A stretch of DNA of 62,202 nt from Aerococcus sp. UBA6277 (GTDB lineage Bacteria; Bacillota; Bacilli; Lactobacillales; Aerococcaceae): assembly GCF_002440555.1 (NCBI RefSeq), contig NZ_DJUR01000039.1, positions 1 to 62,202 of the forward strand. Reading direction: 5' to 3'. This document shows, in pieces, positions 9,130-17,233 of the stretch (position 1 is the first letter of the stretch; every line of letters begins with the position of its first letter). The position numbers and the translations under genes were made by a program. Below the pieces are notes generated by a model. It searched no databases. It was not told the DNA's origin and worked only from the letters and a program-made list of their open reading frames with translations.

Positions 9130-9408
9130 ATGGAACAATCAACTAAAAAAGGTTTAATTGCTTTAGGTGCAATTGCTGCAATCGCAGGTATTGCCGCTGT
9201 CGCATTATACCAGGAAGATAGAAACTCAGCAGTCAGTGATTTCATCGGTGATGCTGGCCGTCAATTACGCCACACACGTCGTGACCTAGCTCGTCGTGCT
9301 GATGATGTATCATTTTTACCAAACCGCTCATTCGGTGATCGTGTGAAAGATTCAGCAGCAGATGCTTACGACTATGCTGTAGGCCAAGCAAAATCATTAA
9401 AAAAATAA
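9130..9408 (+). CDS. Small membrane-anchored protein, YtxH-like
   Basis: A 92-residue protein with a short polar start, one hydrophobic segment (GLIALGAIAAIAGIAAVALY) and a charged tail rich in Arg, Asp and Ser. The layout resembles YtxH/general-stress small membrane proteins, with a single N-terminal anchor and a hydrophilic cytoplasmic tail, but no motif proves the family. GGGGAG sits 7 bp before the ATG at 9130. It has its own extended -10 promoter and terminator, so it is monocistronic. Function unknown; stress-related is only a guess from its type. Confidence 0.6.
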   Translation: MEQSTKKGLIALGAIAAIAGIAAVALYQEDRNSAVSDFIGDAGRQLRHTRRDLARRADDVSFLPNRSFGDRVKDSAADAYDYAVGQAKSLKK

Positions 9409-9420
9409 ACCGAAAATAAA

Positions 9421-9462
9421 TGCCTCCAATTGCTATGCTTAATAGCGGTTGGGGGTATTTTT
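9421..9462 (+). terminator. Rho-independent terminator after the small anchored protein
   Basis: A stem of about 15 bp (9421-9435 with 9443-9457) with several G-T pairs, followed by TTTTT. Confidence 0.82.
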
Positions 9463-9488
9463 CATTTTATACAGAATGACATTAGCTC

Positions 9489-9516
9489 TTGAAACTGGTA
9501 CACTGATGAATATGAG
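9489..9516 (+). promoter_or_regulatory. Possible promoter of pheA
   Basis: TTGAAA (9489-9494) and TATGAG (9511-9516) are separated by 16 bp. The start point would leave a short 5' leader with a good ribosome site. Confidence 0.4.
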
Positions 9517-9539
9517 ATTTAAAAAAGAAGGGTGAAATA

Positions 9540-10391
9540 ATGATGAGAATTGGTTATCAAGGTATACCGGGGGCTTATAGCGAAGCAGCAACGATTGCTT
9601 TTGTACGCGAACAGTTGCATGTTGAGATTGATGATGAACGTTTAGAAATCATCTCTTACGATGACTTTAAACCCATGGTAGATGACTTAGTGGCTGAAAA
9701 AGTGGACCGCATTGTCATGCCAATTGAAAATTCGACAACAGGCTTGATTGCACGAACAATGGATATTATCCGTTACCAACCAGTCCTGGCTAAATATGAA
9801 CATTACCAACCAGTTAACCATGTTTTATGGGGGTTACCAGGTGCTGACATTCATCAAGTGACGAAAGTTTACTCTCATCCAGAAGCTTTGACCCAATGTA
9901 AATTATTATTTGACCGCTATCCAAACATGGCACCGGTGGCCTATATCGATACAGCTGTTTCTGCTGAATTTATTGTGCAAGAAGATGACCCAACGAATGC
10001 AGCGATTGCTAGCCCTCGTGCGGGTGAATTGCACGGTTTACAAGCGCTAGAACCAGCCGCATACGACGAATCAGGCAATATGACGCGTTTTTTAGTCTTT
10101 GAACGATACGACAATATCGATATGACCAATACCCATGACAAGATCATGTTATATATTGAAACACCGCATGAACCAGGTGCTTTGGCCAAGTTACTGCAGG
10201 TATTAGATGTTTACCGGATCAACTTGGATGGATTAAATGCCCGTCCAATCCCAATGAAACCCTTCCGTTACGGCTTTTTTATTGAAGCAGACCCAAGCAA
10301 TATGATTGGGGACTTAGAGTCATTAGAGAAGATCTTAAAAGCATTATCAACCCATATTCAAGTGGTAGCACAATTTAAACAAAATCGTTAG
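9540..10391 (+). CDS. pheA: Prephenate dehydratase
   Basis: A 283-residue monofunctional prephenate dehydratase, converting prephenate to phenylpyruvate in phenylalanine synthesis. The catalytic domain holds GYQGIPGAYSEAA at the start, the PIENSTTG active-site loop near residues 60-67, and the family TRF motif in NMTRFLVF. A C-terminal ACT domain follows, with GALAKLLQVL for ligand binding. The phenylalanine-sensing element is usually ESRP; here the equivalent position reads NARP (INLDGLNARP), so allosteric control may differ. The start is one of two adjacent ATGs, after GAAGGG. No other aromatic-pathway genes lie next to it, so it stands alone. Confidence 0.92.
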   Translation: MMRIGYQGIPGAYSEAATIAFVREQLHVEIDDERLEIISYDDFKPMVDDLVAEKVDRIVMPIENSTTGLIARTMDIIRYQPVLAKYEHYQPVNHVLWGLPGADIHQVTKVYSHPEALTQCKLLFDRYPNMAPVAYIDTAVSAEFIVQEDDPTNAAIASPRAGELHGLQALEPAAYDESGNMTRFLVFERYDNIDMTNTHDKIMLYIETPHEPGALAKLLQVLDVYRINLDGLNARPIPMKPFRYGFFIEADPSNMIGDLESLEKILKALSTHIQVVAQFKQNR

Positions 10392-10452
10392 ATTCACGAC
10401 ACAAGTGTCTTTTGCCAAAATTATATTATTATATAATAAACCGCTTACATGT

Positions 10453-10473
10453 TATAATGAATTTGTATAGACA
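10453..10473 (+). promoter_or_regulatory. -10 box and TreR-like operator before the nucleoside hydrolase-treR pair
   Basis: TATAAT (10453-10458) is followed by TTGTATAGACA (10463-10473), which is identical over 11 bp to the core of the TreR operator upstream of treB. It lies where the transcript should start, so TreR probably represses its own operon. The -35 region is poor. Confidence 0.55.
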
Positions 10474-10496
10474 GATAGGATATAGGAGGAATTTTC

Positions 10497-11492
10497 ATGG
10501 ATAAACGTAAGGTAATTATTGATACGGATCCAGGAATTGACGATGCAGCGGCCTTGATGACGGCCTTATCGGATGATAGCTTGGAAATTTTAGGTTTCAC
10601 TACGGTTGCCGGGAATAAGGGATTGGATATGACCACCACGAATGCGGTTCGAGTGTCTACTTATTTCGATGGTCGCGTGAAGATTTATCCGGGCGCTGAC
10701 AACGATTATACATCTTTAAAAGAAAATAAGCCGCCAAGAGAAAATGCAACCGGGAATATCCACGGGTCAAACGGAATGGGTGGCGTCGACTTTCCATATG
10801 ATGAAAGTTTGATTCAAGACCAACATGCTGTGGACTTTATTCTTGAACAAATTAAAGCACATCCTGGTGAAATCGATTTGATTACCTTAGGACCACTAAC
10901 GAATATTGCTTTGGCCGTTGAAAAAGACTCAGCGACCATGAAACAAGTCCGGTCAATCATGTCTATGGGTGGGGCTGCTTTTGACGGGAACACAAACCCG
11001 GTAGCGGAATTTAACTACTGGTTCGACCCCGTTTCAGTCGATATCGTCTATCAAGCCTTGGGCGAATCTGTCCCGATTACAATGGTTGGTTTAGATGTTA
11101 CCGGACCATCCCTATTAGATATGAACGACTTAGAATATATACGTCAAGCAGGCGGTGAACTAGGCGGGATGATCCGTGAAATGTTCGATGATTATGTCCT
11201 GAACTCATTTGAAAACGAAGGGAAAATTGGGATCGTCATCCATGACCTAGTAGCAGTTGTTGGCTACCTGCACCCAGAAATTTTGACCGAAGTCTACCAT
11301 ACGAACTTGGTCATTGAAACCAAAGGTGAGTATACTTACGGCCAGACCGTCATTGACTTTGACGAGCGCACTGACCGACCAAAAAACGTCTATATCGCAA
11401 TGGATATCGACCTGGAAGCCTATAAAGCCCACGTGATTTCAACCCTATTTGGCGAAGACAAATACCATCAATACCTAGATATGCTTGCTTAA
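10497..11492 (+). CDS. Inosine-uridine preferring nucleoside hydrolase family protein
   Basis: A 331-residue member of the IunH/RihA family, which hydrolyses ribonucleosides to base and ribose. The N-terminal Ca2+/ribose-binding signature DTDPGIDDAAAL is intact, as are the later LGPLTNIAL and the MGGAAFDGNTNPVAEFN substrate-loop region. Base preference cannot be read by eye. ATAGGAGGAATTTTC precedes the ATG. It sits 51 bp upstream of treR on the same strand and shares its promoter region, including a TreR-like operator. A nucleoside hydrolase co-expressed with a trehalose repressor is not an obvious metabolic pairing. Confidence 0.88.
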   Translation: MDKRKVIIDTDPGIDDAAALMTALSDDSLEILGFTTVAGNKGLDMTTTNAVRVSTYFDGRVKIYPGADNDYTSLKENKPPRENATGNIHGSNGMGGVDFPYDESLIQDQHAVDFILEQIKAHPGEIDLITLGPLTNIALAVEKDSATMKQVRSIMSMGGAAFDGNTNPVAEFNYWFDPVSVDIVYQALGESVPITMVGLDVTGPSLLDMNDLEYIRQAGGELGGMIREMFDDYVLNSFENEGKIGIVIHDLVAVVGYLHPEILTEVYHTNLVIETKGEYTYGQTVIDFDERTDRPKNVYIAMDIDLEAYKAHVISTLFGEDKYHQYLDMLA

Positions 11493-11543
11493 CTTCTAGG
11501 GAAAAGGACATACAAAATGAAGCTAGATAAGTAGGTGACGGAA

Positions 11544-12260
11544 ATGTACAAATTCGAATTTATTTCCGCAGACATTCAAGATAAAATCCACCAGGGCATC
11601 TACCCTGTAGGCCGGTTACTTCCGAGTGAAAATGACCTGGCCAAGACTTACGACGTATCGCGCGAAACTATTCGAAAAGCACAGAAAAGATTGGAAGATA
11701 CCGGTTTTATCCAGAAGAAACAAGGTAAAGGGGCTATCGTCCTAGACTTTGCCCGGTTTTCTTTTCCCATATCCGGTTTAACTTCCTACAAGGAATTGCA
11801 GGAATCCCAACACTTCCATACAGCAACCCGAGTTTTGAGTAATAAACGGATTGCGGCACCTGACTTTCTGGTGGGTGAAGACGGGGTTGAAGCGGGCGAA
11901 CCCTTCATCCACCTGATTCGGGCCCGTGAAATGGAAGGGGAAACGGTCATTGTTGACCACGACTACCTCCGCGTATCCGTTATCCAAGACGGGGTGCCAG
12001 ATGAAATTGCGGAAGTGTCCATTTATCAATACTTTGAACAAGAATTGGACTTACAAATATCCTTTGCCAATAAGGAAATTGTGGCCAAAAAGGCGGATGA
12101 TATAGATCAAAAGCAAATGGCCATTGGCCCTGATGATTTTATCATCCAGGTAAATAGCCATGTATACTTAGAAGATGCCACCTTCTTTCAATATACCTCA
12201 TCCCACCACCGAATCGACAAATTTAGATTTGCAGAATTCGCGCGCCGGACAGCTCAATAA
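11544..12260 (+). CDS. treR: Trehalose operon repressor, GntR/HutC family
   Basis: A 238-residue transcription factor. The N-terminal GntR winged helix includes LLPSENDLAKTYDVSRETIRKA. A HutC/UTRA effector domain follows, and its C-terminus (FFQYTSSHHRIDKFRFAEFARR) closely matches Bacillus TreR as I recall it. TreR is released from DNA by trehalose-6-phosphate. The ATG at 11544 follows AGGTG by 6 bp; an in-frame GTG lies 9 bp earlier. treC and treB lie just downstream on the other strand, and the palindrome AACTTGTCTATACAAGTT in front of treB is the likely operator. The same core recurs in front of this gene's operon. Confidence 0.88.
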   Translation: MYKFEFISADIQDKIHQGIYPVGRLLPSENDLAKTYDVSRETIRKAQKRLEDTGFIQKKQGKGAIVLDFARFSFPISGLTSYKELQESQHFHTATRVLSNKRIAAPDFLVGEDGVEAGEPFIHLIRAREMEGETVIVDHDYLRVSVIQDGVPDEIAEVSIYQYFEQELDLQISFANKEIVAKKADDIDQKQMAIGPDDFIIQVNSHVYLEDATFFQYTSSHHRIDKFRFAEFARRTAQ

Positions 12261-12290
12261 CCCGTGCGCTAAAGTGGGATAGATAGGACA

Positions 12291-12334
12291 AACACCCTCA
12301 ATCAGCCTGGTTTGGCCAAATTGAGGGTGTTTTT
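12291..12334 (+). terminator. Rho-independent terminator after treR
   Basis: A 12-bp stem AACACCCTCAAT/ATTGAGGGTGTT followed by TTTTT closes the nucleoside hydrolase-treR operon. The 350 bp between this hairpin and the treC terminator contain short open frames that I do not believe (see rejected items). Confidence 0.88.
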
Positions 12335-12681
12335 CTTCAATTGCAATGGATGCGACTACTCATATAGCAATGGAGCCGTACGTTTAGACTTCGATTTCAA
12401 GTTTTTGCATGCTAGATACTATGCTAAATATGTTGGGAACGCTCGTATAATGAAAGAGGGGCGAATGAAGTCGTTGGCTGACTATCTAATTAATGTCCGA
12501 TAAATTTGATGAAAAATTTTCCGCAGTCCATAAGCGAACATTTAAATGGTACAAGTTGAAGTTATTGATTGCCATCGTCTCTATTTTAATGATGATGGAC
12601 AGTATACGTTGGTTCACTTGCTATTTTTTCAACCGAGAACGCGCAAAAGCATTTAAAAGTATACATGTAATGATAGTCGCA

Positions 12682-12712
12682 AAAAAGGAGCTGGAAAATC
12701 CAACTCCTTTTT
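12682..12712 (-). terminator. Terminator of the treB-treC operon
   Basis: A stem of about 14 bp with one mismatch (AAAAAGGAG...CTCCTTTTT) lies 33 bp past the treC stop. It is nearly symmetrical, with T runs on both strands, so it may also stop readthrough from the + strand. Confidence 0.82.
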
Positions 12713-12744
12713 CATTTACCCATTTTTAAGGGGTGTTATATACC

Positions 12745-14415
12745 CTATTTCGAAAGAAATGCAACTGTTTCATATGGTCCTAGCTCGAATGAGGCTGTCA
12801 TTTTGTCTAAATCACCATTACCTAATAACTTGTCATAGTTACGGGTTAAATCAACACCTTCTGGTAGGACAACTTGACTGGTGCCTGGGTAGAAATGTGA
12901 GAAGACATACAGTACTTGGTCGCCGTAAGTCCGGTAGTAAGCTAATACTTCTGGATGGTCGGTCAATAATTCGTGGTAAGCACCGTCTTGGATAATCGGC
13001 AGTTCATGGCGCAATTGAATTAATTTTTGATAGTATGGGAAGATTTTACCTGATTCAAGTTCCTTCTTCACGTTGATATCTTTGTAGTTGTCAGCAACTT
13101 TCAACCATGGTGTACCAGTTGTAAAACCGGCGTTCTCTGAATCATCCCATTGCATTGGGGTCCGGCTAGTGTCGCGGGACTTAAATTTAATAATTGCCAT
13201 CGCTTCTTCTTCAGAAACACCTTTATCTAATAAGATTCGGTAGTTGTTGAAGGTTTCGATGTCGTTGTAGTCGTTGATGTCATCGAAGTCTGGGTTGGTC
13301 ATACCGATTTCTTCCCCTTCAAAGATGTAGGGCGTACCGCGCATCATGTGAATAGTTTGGGCAAGCATGGTGGTTGTTTCGTATGGATAGTTTTCGGTGT
13401 CACCGAAACGAGAGCTTGCGCGTGGTTGGTCATGGTTGTTCCAGAATAAGGCATTCCAACCGTTGCCATCTGACATGCCTTTTTGCCATTCGTTTAAAAT
13501 GTCTTTTAAAGATTGGAAGTCGAAATCAACTTTAGACCATTTCTCGCCATCTTTGTAATCGACTTTTAAATGGTGGAAGGAGAAGATCATAGCTAATTTC
13601 TCTTCTTCAGGATTGGTGTAACGGACACCATCTTCAACTGTTGTAGATGACATTTCACCTACTGTGACAAAGCCTTCGATATCGCCAAAGGTAGATTGGG
13701 CCATTTCTTGAATCCAATCGTGTGAATTTTCCGTATCCGTATATAAACGTTTCTCTTGGGTAGAACTTGGGCCACCAGTTGAGTCTTCCAAAATCTCGCT
13801 CTTGCCAATCACGTTCATCACATCAAAGCGGATACCGCCAACCCCCTTGTCGATCCAGAAGCGGATAACATCGAATAGGGCTTCGCGCACTTTTGGATTA
13901 TGCCAATTTAGGTCAGCTTGGGTCACGTCGAAGAGGTGCAAATAGTAATTGCCAGTGTCGCCAAATGGTTCCCAAGCAGGGCCACCGAATTTAGATTCCC
14001 AGTTTGTTGGCATAGACCCGTCTTCTTGAGCGGGTCGAATGTAATAAAAGTCTTGGTAGTATTCGTCGCCAGCTAGGGCCTTTTGGAACCACTTGTGTTC
14101 AGTAGAAGAGTGGTTTAAAGGCATATCCAACATCAAATCGATACCACGTTTTTTCCCTTCACGGGCTAATTCCTCAAAATCATCCATAGTCCCAAATCGT
14201 GGGTCGATGGCTGTGTAGTCTGAAATGTCGTAACCATTATCATTTTGTGGCGATGGATAGAAGGGGTTCATCCAAATCATGTCGATACCTAGTGTTTCCA
14301 GATAGTCTAATTTTTCAATGATTCCTCTAAGATCACCAAAACCGTCCCCATCCGTGTCGTTAAAAGACTTTGGATAAATTTGATAAATTACCTTTTTTCC
14401 TAAATCATTTGTCAT
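12745..14415 (-). CDS. treC: Trehalose-6-phosphate hydrolase (GH13)
   Basis: A 556-residue alpha-amylase-family enzyme, predicted to hydrolyse imported trehalose-6-phosphate to glucose and glucose-6-phosphate. The (beta/alpha)8 barrel starts at VIYQIYPKSFNDTDGDG. It holds DMPLNHSS (conserved region I), GIRFDVMN (nucleophile Asp), TVGEMS (acid/base Glu) and NNHDQPR (region IV). The start at 14415 is set by GGAGGAAGACAAC; 15 further in-frame codons upstream run through a hairpin and lack a ribosome site. It is the second gene of the treBC operon, separated from treB by a terminator-like hairpin. Position beside treB and treR decides for trehalose-6-P hydrolase over oligo-1,6-glucosidase. Symbol treA is also used. 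Confidence 0.92.
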   Translation of the reverse strand: MTNDLGKKVIYQIYPKSFNDTDGDGFGDLRGIIEKLDYLETLGIDMIWMNPFYPSPQNDNGYDISDYTAIDPRFGTMDDFEELAREGKKRGIDLMLDMPLNHSSTEHKWFQKALAGDEYYQDFYYIRPAQEDGSMPTNWESKFGGPAWEPFGDTGNYYLHLFDVTQADLNWHNPKVREALFDVIRFWIDKGVGGIRFDVMNVIGKSEILEDSTGGPSSTQEKRLYTDTENSHDWIQEMAQSTFGDIEGFVTVGEMSSTTVEDGVRYTNPEEEKLAMIFSFHHLKVDYKDGEKWSKVDFDFQSLKDILNEWQKGMSDGNGWNALFWNNHDQPRASSRFGDTENYPYETTTMLAQTIHMMRGTPYIFEGEEIGMTNPDFDDINDYNDIETFNNYRILLDKGVSEEEAMAIIKFKSRDTSRTPMQWDDSENAGFTTGTPWLKVADNYKDINVKKELESGKIFPYYQKLIQLRHELPIIQDGAYHELLTDHPEVLAYYRTYGDQVLYVFSHFYPGTSQVVLPEGVDLTRNYDKLLGNGDLDKMTASFELGPYETVAFLSK

Positions 14416-14434
14416 GTTGTCTTCCTCCTTTTTT

Positions 14435-14467
14435 GAAAAAAGCTCGTCCAGGGTGTCCAAGACGAGC
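14435..14467 (-). terminator. Intercistronic hairpin with T-run between treB and treC
   Basis: On the minus strand GCTCGTC pairs with GACGAGC around a 12-nt loop and is followed by TTTTTT, then by the treC ribosome site. It looks like a real but short (7-bp) terminator inside the operon. It would lower treC relative to treB or protect the treB 3' end. Confidence 0.7.
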
Positions 14468-14494
14468 GTGAAACTTGAATCTATCTGGCTAATG

Positions 14495-15997
14495 CTAGAA
14501 CTTGATGTTGAAATCGATTTTGTTGTTAGCTAGGAATCCAGTTTTCTTAAATACAATTGTCAGTGCGAATGGTACAACGATGGCGATGGCCATAGCTAGT
14601 AAGAACCAACCCCAGTATTGGAATTGAATCGCTAAGATACCAGGCAAACCACCAACACCGATAGAGTTCGCTGTAATGCCAACTGTTGTTGAAAGTAAAC
14701 CAGCTAACCCTGAACCGATCATCGCTGCAATAAATGGGTATACATATTTAATGGTTACACCGAACATTGCTGGTTCAGTTACCCCTAAGTAAGCCGATAC
14801 AGCTGATGGAATGGTAATTTGACTTTCTTTCTCGTCGTGACGAGTGGTCCACCAAATCGCCATAACCGCAGATGCTTGGGCAATATTTGATAGGGCAATC
14901 ATTGGCCATAAACCAGTACCACCAAAGTCAGCCACTAATTGCGTATCGATCGCGTTTGTCATATGGTGTAAACCAGTAATTACAAGTGGAGAGTATAGGG
15001 CACCGAAGATTAAACCGAATAACCAAGAAACAGGTCCAGTTAAACCAGCGTACACAACACTTGAAATCCAAGTACCTACAGTCCAACCGATTGGGCCTAA
15101 AACTGTATGCGCCAAGATAATGGCAGGTACTAATGATAAGAATGGCACGAAAATCATTGAAATCATCTCTGGGATGTATTTACGCCAGAATTTTTCAAGC
15201 CAAGCAAGTGATAGACCTGCGAACATAGCCGGTAATACTTGGGCTTGGTAACCAATCATATCTAATTGGAAGAAACCGAAGTCCCATTGTGGTACTTCAC
15301 CAGCTAAGATAGCGTCTGGTGCAGCATAAGCATTGAGTAATTGTGGTGAAACTAATGTGATACCTAATACGATACCAAGAATTTGCGTGGTACCCATTTT
15401 ACGTGTTACTGACCATGTAATCCCAACTGGTAAGAAGTGGAAAATGGCTTCACCCGGTAACCAAAGGAAACTATTCACGCCAGCCCAGAATGTTGAAACA
15501 TCAACAATTGTGTTGTATTGAGGTGAACCATCACCCATCGTTTGCGCAACACCATCAACAATTTTTTGACCAAGGAACTCCATTGGCACCCCTTCAAGCA
15601 CGTTACGGAAACCTAAAATAAGACCTCCGACGATAATTGCTGGAATAATTGGTGCAAATACTTCAGCCAAGAACGTCATGGCTTTTTGAATCCAGTTTTG
15701 TTGTTGATCAGCTGCTGCAGCTTTCACCGCTTCTTTTGACGTACCAGAAACACCTGAAACCGCTTCAAAATCATTGTAAAAATCTGCCACCTTGTTTCCG
15801 ATAATAACTTGGAATTGACCAGATTGGGTAAATGTCCCTTTAACAGAAGGGATGTCTTCAATAGCGTTAACATCTGCTTGTTTAGGATCATTTAATACAA
15901 ACCGCATACGCGTCGCACAGTGGGTAACGGCGTTAATATTTTCCTTACCCCCAATATTATCCAGTAAGGATTTAGCATCCTGTTTAAAATCACTCAT
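14495..15997 (-). CDS. treB: PTS trehalose transporter subunit IIBC
   Basis: A 500-residue phosphotransferase permease that imports and phosphorylates trehalose to trehalose-6-phosphate. The N-terminal EIIB domain contains the phosphorylated cysteine Cys27 in THCATRMRF. The EIIC membrane domain follows, with about ten hydrophobic segments. There is no EIIA domain at the C-terminus, so a glucose-type EIIA from elsewhere must serve it, as is usual for this family. AAAGGAGGAAGAAAA precedes the start. The promoter carries a cre site and a TreR palindrome. treC follows on the same strand. Confidence 0.92.
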   Translation of the reverse strand: MSDFKQDAKSLLDNIGGKENINAVTHCATRMRFVLNDPKQADVNAIEDIPSVKGTFTQSGQFQVIIGNKVADFYNDFEAVSGVSGTSKEAVKAAAADQQQNWIQKAMTFLAEVFAPIIPAIIVGGLILGFRNVLEGVPMEFLGQKIVDGVAQTMGDGSPQYNTIVDVSTFWAGVNSFLWLPGEAIFHFLPVGITWSVTRKMGTTQILGIVLGITLVSPQLLNAYAAPDAILAGEVPQWDFGFFQLDMIGYQAQVLPAMFAGLSLAWLEKFWRKYIPEMISMIFVPFLSLVPAIILAHTVLGPIGWTVGTWISSVVYAGLTGPVSWLFGLIFGALYSPLVITGLHHMTNAIDTQLVADFGGTGLWPMIALSNIAQASAVMAIWWTTRHDEKESQITIPSAVSAYLGVTEPAMFGVTIKYVYPFIAAMIGSGLAGLLSTTVGITANSIGVGGLPGILAIQFQYWGWFLLAMAIAIVVPFALTIVFKKTGFLANNKIDFNIKF

Positions 15998-16052
15998 TTT
16001 TCTTCCTCCTTTATAACAAAAAATGCCATATGATATACAACTAATAATTGTA

Positions 16053-16070
16053 AACTTGTCTATACAAGTT
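16053..16070 (-). promoter_or_regulatory. TreR operator of treB
   Basis: AACTTGTCTATACAAGTT is an 18-bp palindrome with 7-bp perfect arms, 55 bp before the treB start. On the minus strand it reads through TTGTATAGACA, the same core as in the treR promoter. A further half-site (TTGTATAT, minus strand) lies at about 16033-16040. The family operator in Bacillus has the related core TTGTATATACAA. Confidence 0.75.
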
Positions 16071-16087
16071 ATCTACAAAAACATTAT

Positions 16088-16116
16088 ATAATGATAACGG
16101 TTTCAAATCAAGTCAA
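16088..16116 (-). promoter_or_regulatory. treB promoter overlapped by a cre (CcpA) site
   Basis: TGATAACGGTTTCA at 16092-16105 fits the cre consensus TGWNANCGNTNWCA at every defined position. On the minus strand TTGACT (-35, 16111-16116) is followed after 17 bp by CATTAT, within the AT-rich CATTATATAAT. The cre therefore fills the promoter spacer, as expected for catabolite repression of trehalose uptake. Confidence 0.75.
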
Positions 16117-16261
16117 ATCACTCAATCAAAAATTTTTTTATAGGGCTATACTTAATAGGAAGAAAGTAGTTAAAAAGGCCGGAAAGCCCTAGCTATCTGT
16201 TGGTTACAAGCCTTTGTAGTGGTATGATTATGGCATGTTTTAGACCGGAAAGAGGTGTGGA

Positions 16262-16813
16262 ATGTCAGAAGAAAAGGATACAAAATTCAATATACTTGAC
16301 GGGAACCAAGTTGTTTTTATGGAGGCAGCGATTGAAGAAGCGAAGAAGGCAGCGGCTATTGGTGAAGTACCAATTGGGGCAGTTGTCGTTTACCAGGGGG
16401 AAATCATCGGGCGTGGCCATAACTTACGTGAGACCAGCCAGGTTGCAACTACCCATGCGGAAATCCTCGCTATACAAGAAGCCAACCGTAATCGGGCATC
16501 GTGGCGGCTAGCAGAAGCAGACTTGTATGTGACGTTAGAACCTTGTCCCATGTGTTCAGGTGCCATGATACAAAGTCGTATCAAACGTGTCTATTTTGGC
16601 GCCTACGATCAAAAGGGTGGCACGGCAGGAACCTTGATGAATTTACTGGATGATAGTCGTTTTAACCATCAAGTTGAAGTCATTGGTGGTGTCATGCATG
16701 AGGAATGTCAGGTACTATTACAAGACTTTTTTATTGAATTACGCAAGAAACGCAAAAATTCAAGTCGTAAACCAAAAGTAGAAAACCAAGCGAGATGTCA
16801 AGATATTAAATAG
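16262..16813 (+). CDS. tadA: tRNA-specific adenosine deaminase TadA
   Basis: A 183-residue zinc deaminase that converts A34 to inosine in tRNA-Arg(ACG), essential for reading CGN codons. The zinc and catalytic residues are intact: HAE at residues 65-67 and PCPMC at 94-98. The C-terminal tail (KKRKNSSRKPK) is basic and slightly longer than in the shortest homologues. AGAGGTG precedes the ATG. In many Lactobacillales tadA is followed directly by the SRP RNA gene and dnaX; here a nine-gene V-ATPase operon lies in between. Confidence 0.93.
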   Translation: MSEEKDTKFNILDGNQVVFMEAAIEEAKKAAAIGEVPIGAVVVYQGEIIGRGHNLRETSQVATTHAEILAIQEANRNRASWRLAEADLYVTLEPCPMCSGAMIQSRIKRVYFGAYDQKGGTAGTLMNLLDDSRFNHQVEVIGGVMHEECQVLLQDFFIELRKKRKNSSRKPKVENQARCQDIK

Positions 16814-16843
16814 TAAGGCATTGTGAGCTATTTAGCGTTTACA

Positions 16844-16872
16844 TTTAAAAAAAAGCGTTTTTTTGTTATAAT
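16844..16872 (+). promoter_or_regulatory. Putative promoter of the V-ATPase operon
   Basis: A perfect -10 TATAAT (16867-16872) is preceded at 17 bp by TTTAAA, a weak -35. It is the only candidate between tadA and ntpF. Confidence 0.5.
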
Positions 16873-16906
16873 TAACTTGTTATAACGGTTTTAGGGGGTG
16901 AATTGG

Positions 16907-17233
16907 GTGTCCAGCAAAACTTTAGCAAAAATTGTCGATACTGAGAAAGCAACACAAGCATTAAGTGATAAATATGCAAGCAAGCGAGAAAGTTTATTAG
17001 AAGACAAGAATCGCAAATTAAGCCAAATGGCGTCTGAAAAAGATGCAATCTTAAAAGATTATCAAGAAGCACAGCGTGCCGAAAATGAGAAAGTTTTACA
17101 AGCGTACAAATCTGAAGAAAAAGCGAAGAACGATCAAGAGATTGCGGAAATTGAAAATCAATTCCAAAGCGCTTTGCCATCTTTAGTCTCACTTGTAATT
17201 GAGGAGGTGAAAAATAGCTATGGCAATCGCTAA
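16907..17233 (+). CDS. ntpF: V-type ATPase subunit NtpF (peripheral stalk, coiled coil)
   Basis: A 108-residue, almost entirely helical, charged protein with no hydrophobic segment. It matches the role and position of NtpF, the peripheral-stalk partner of NtpE, which opens the E. hirae ntp operon. AGGGGGTGA precedes GTG codons; I chose the GTG at 16907, 8 bp downstream, rather than the one at 16898 inside the ribosome site. Its last 14 bp overlap ntpI, which suggests coupled translation. Sequence alone would not identify this gene; order does. Confidence 0.78.
   Translation: MSSKTLAKIVDTEKATQALSDKYASKRESLLEDKNRKLSQMASEKDAILKDYQEAQRAENEKVLQAYKSEEKAKNDQEIAEIENQFQSALPSLVSLVIEEVKNSYGNR

Noticed and set aside
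12312..12729. Two overlapping short frames (63 and 78 codons) between treR and treC
   Set aside because: The first starts inside the treR terminator and the second runs through the treC terminator hairpin. Neither start has a ribosome site, although a 12-codon frame after GAGGGG overlaps the second. I treat them as open frames by chance.
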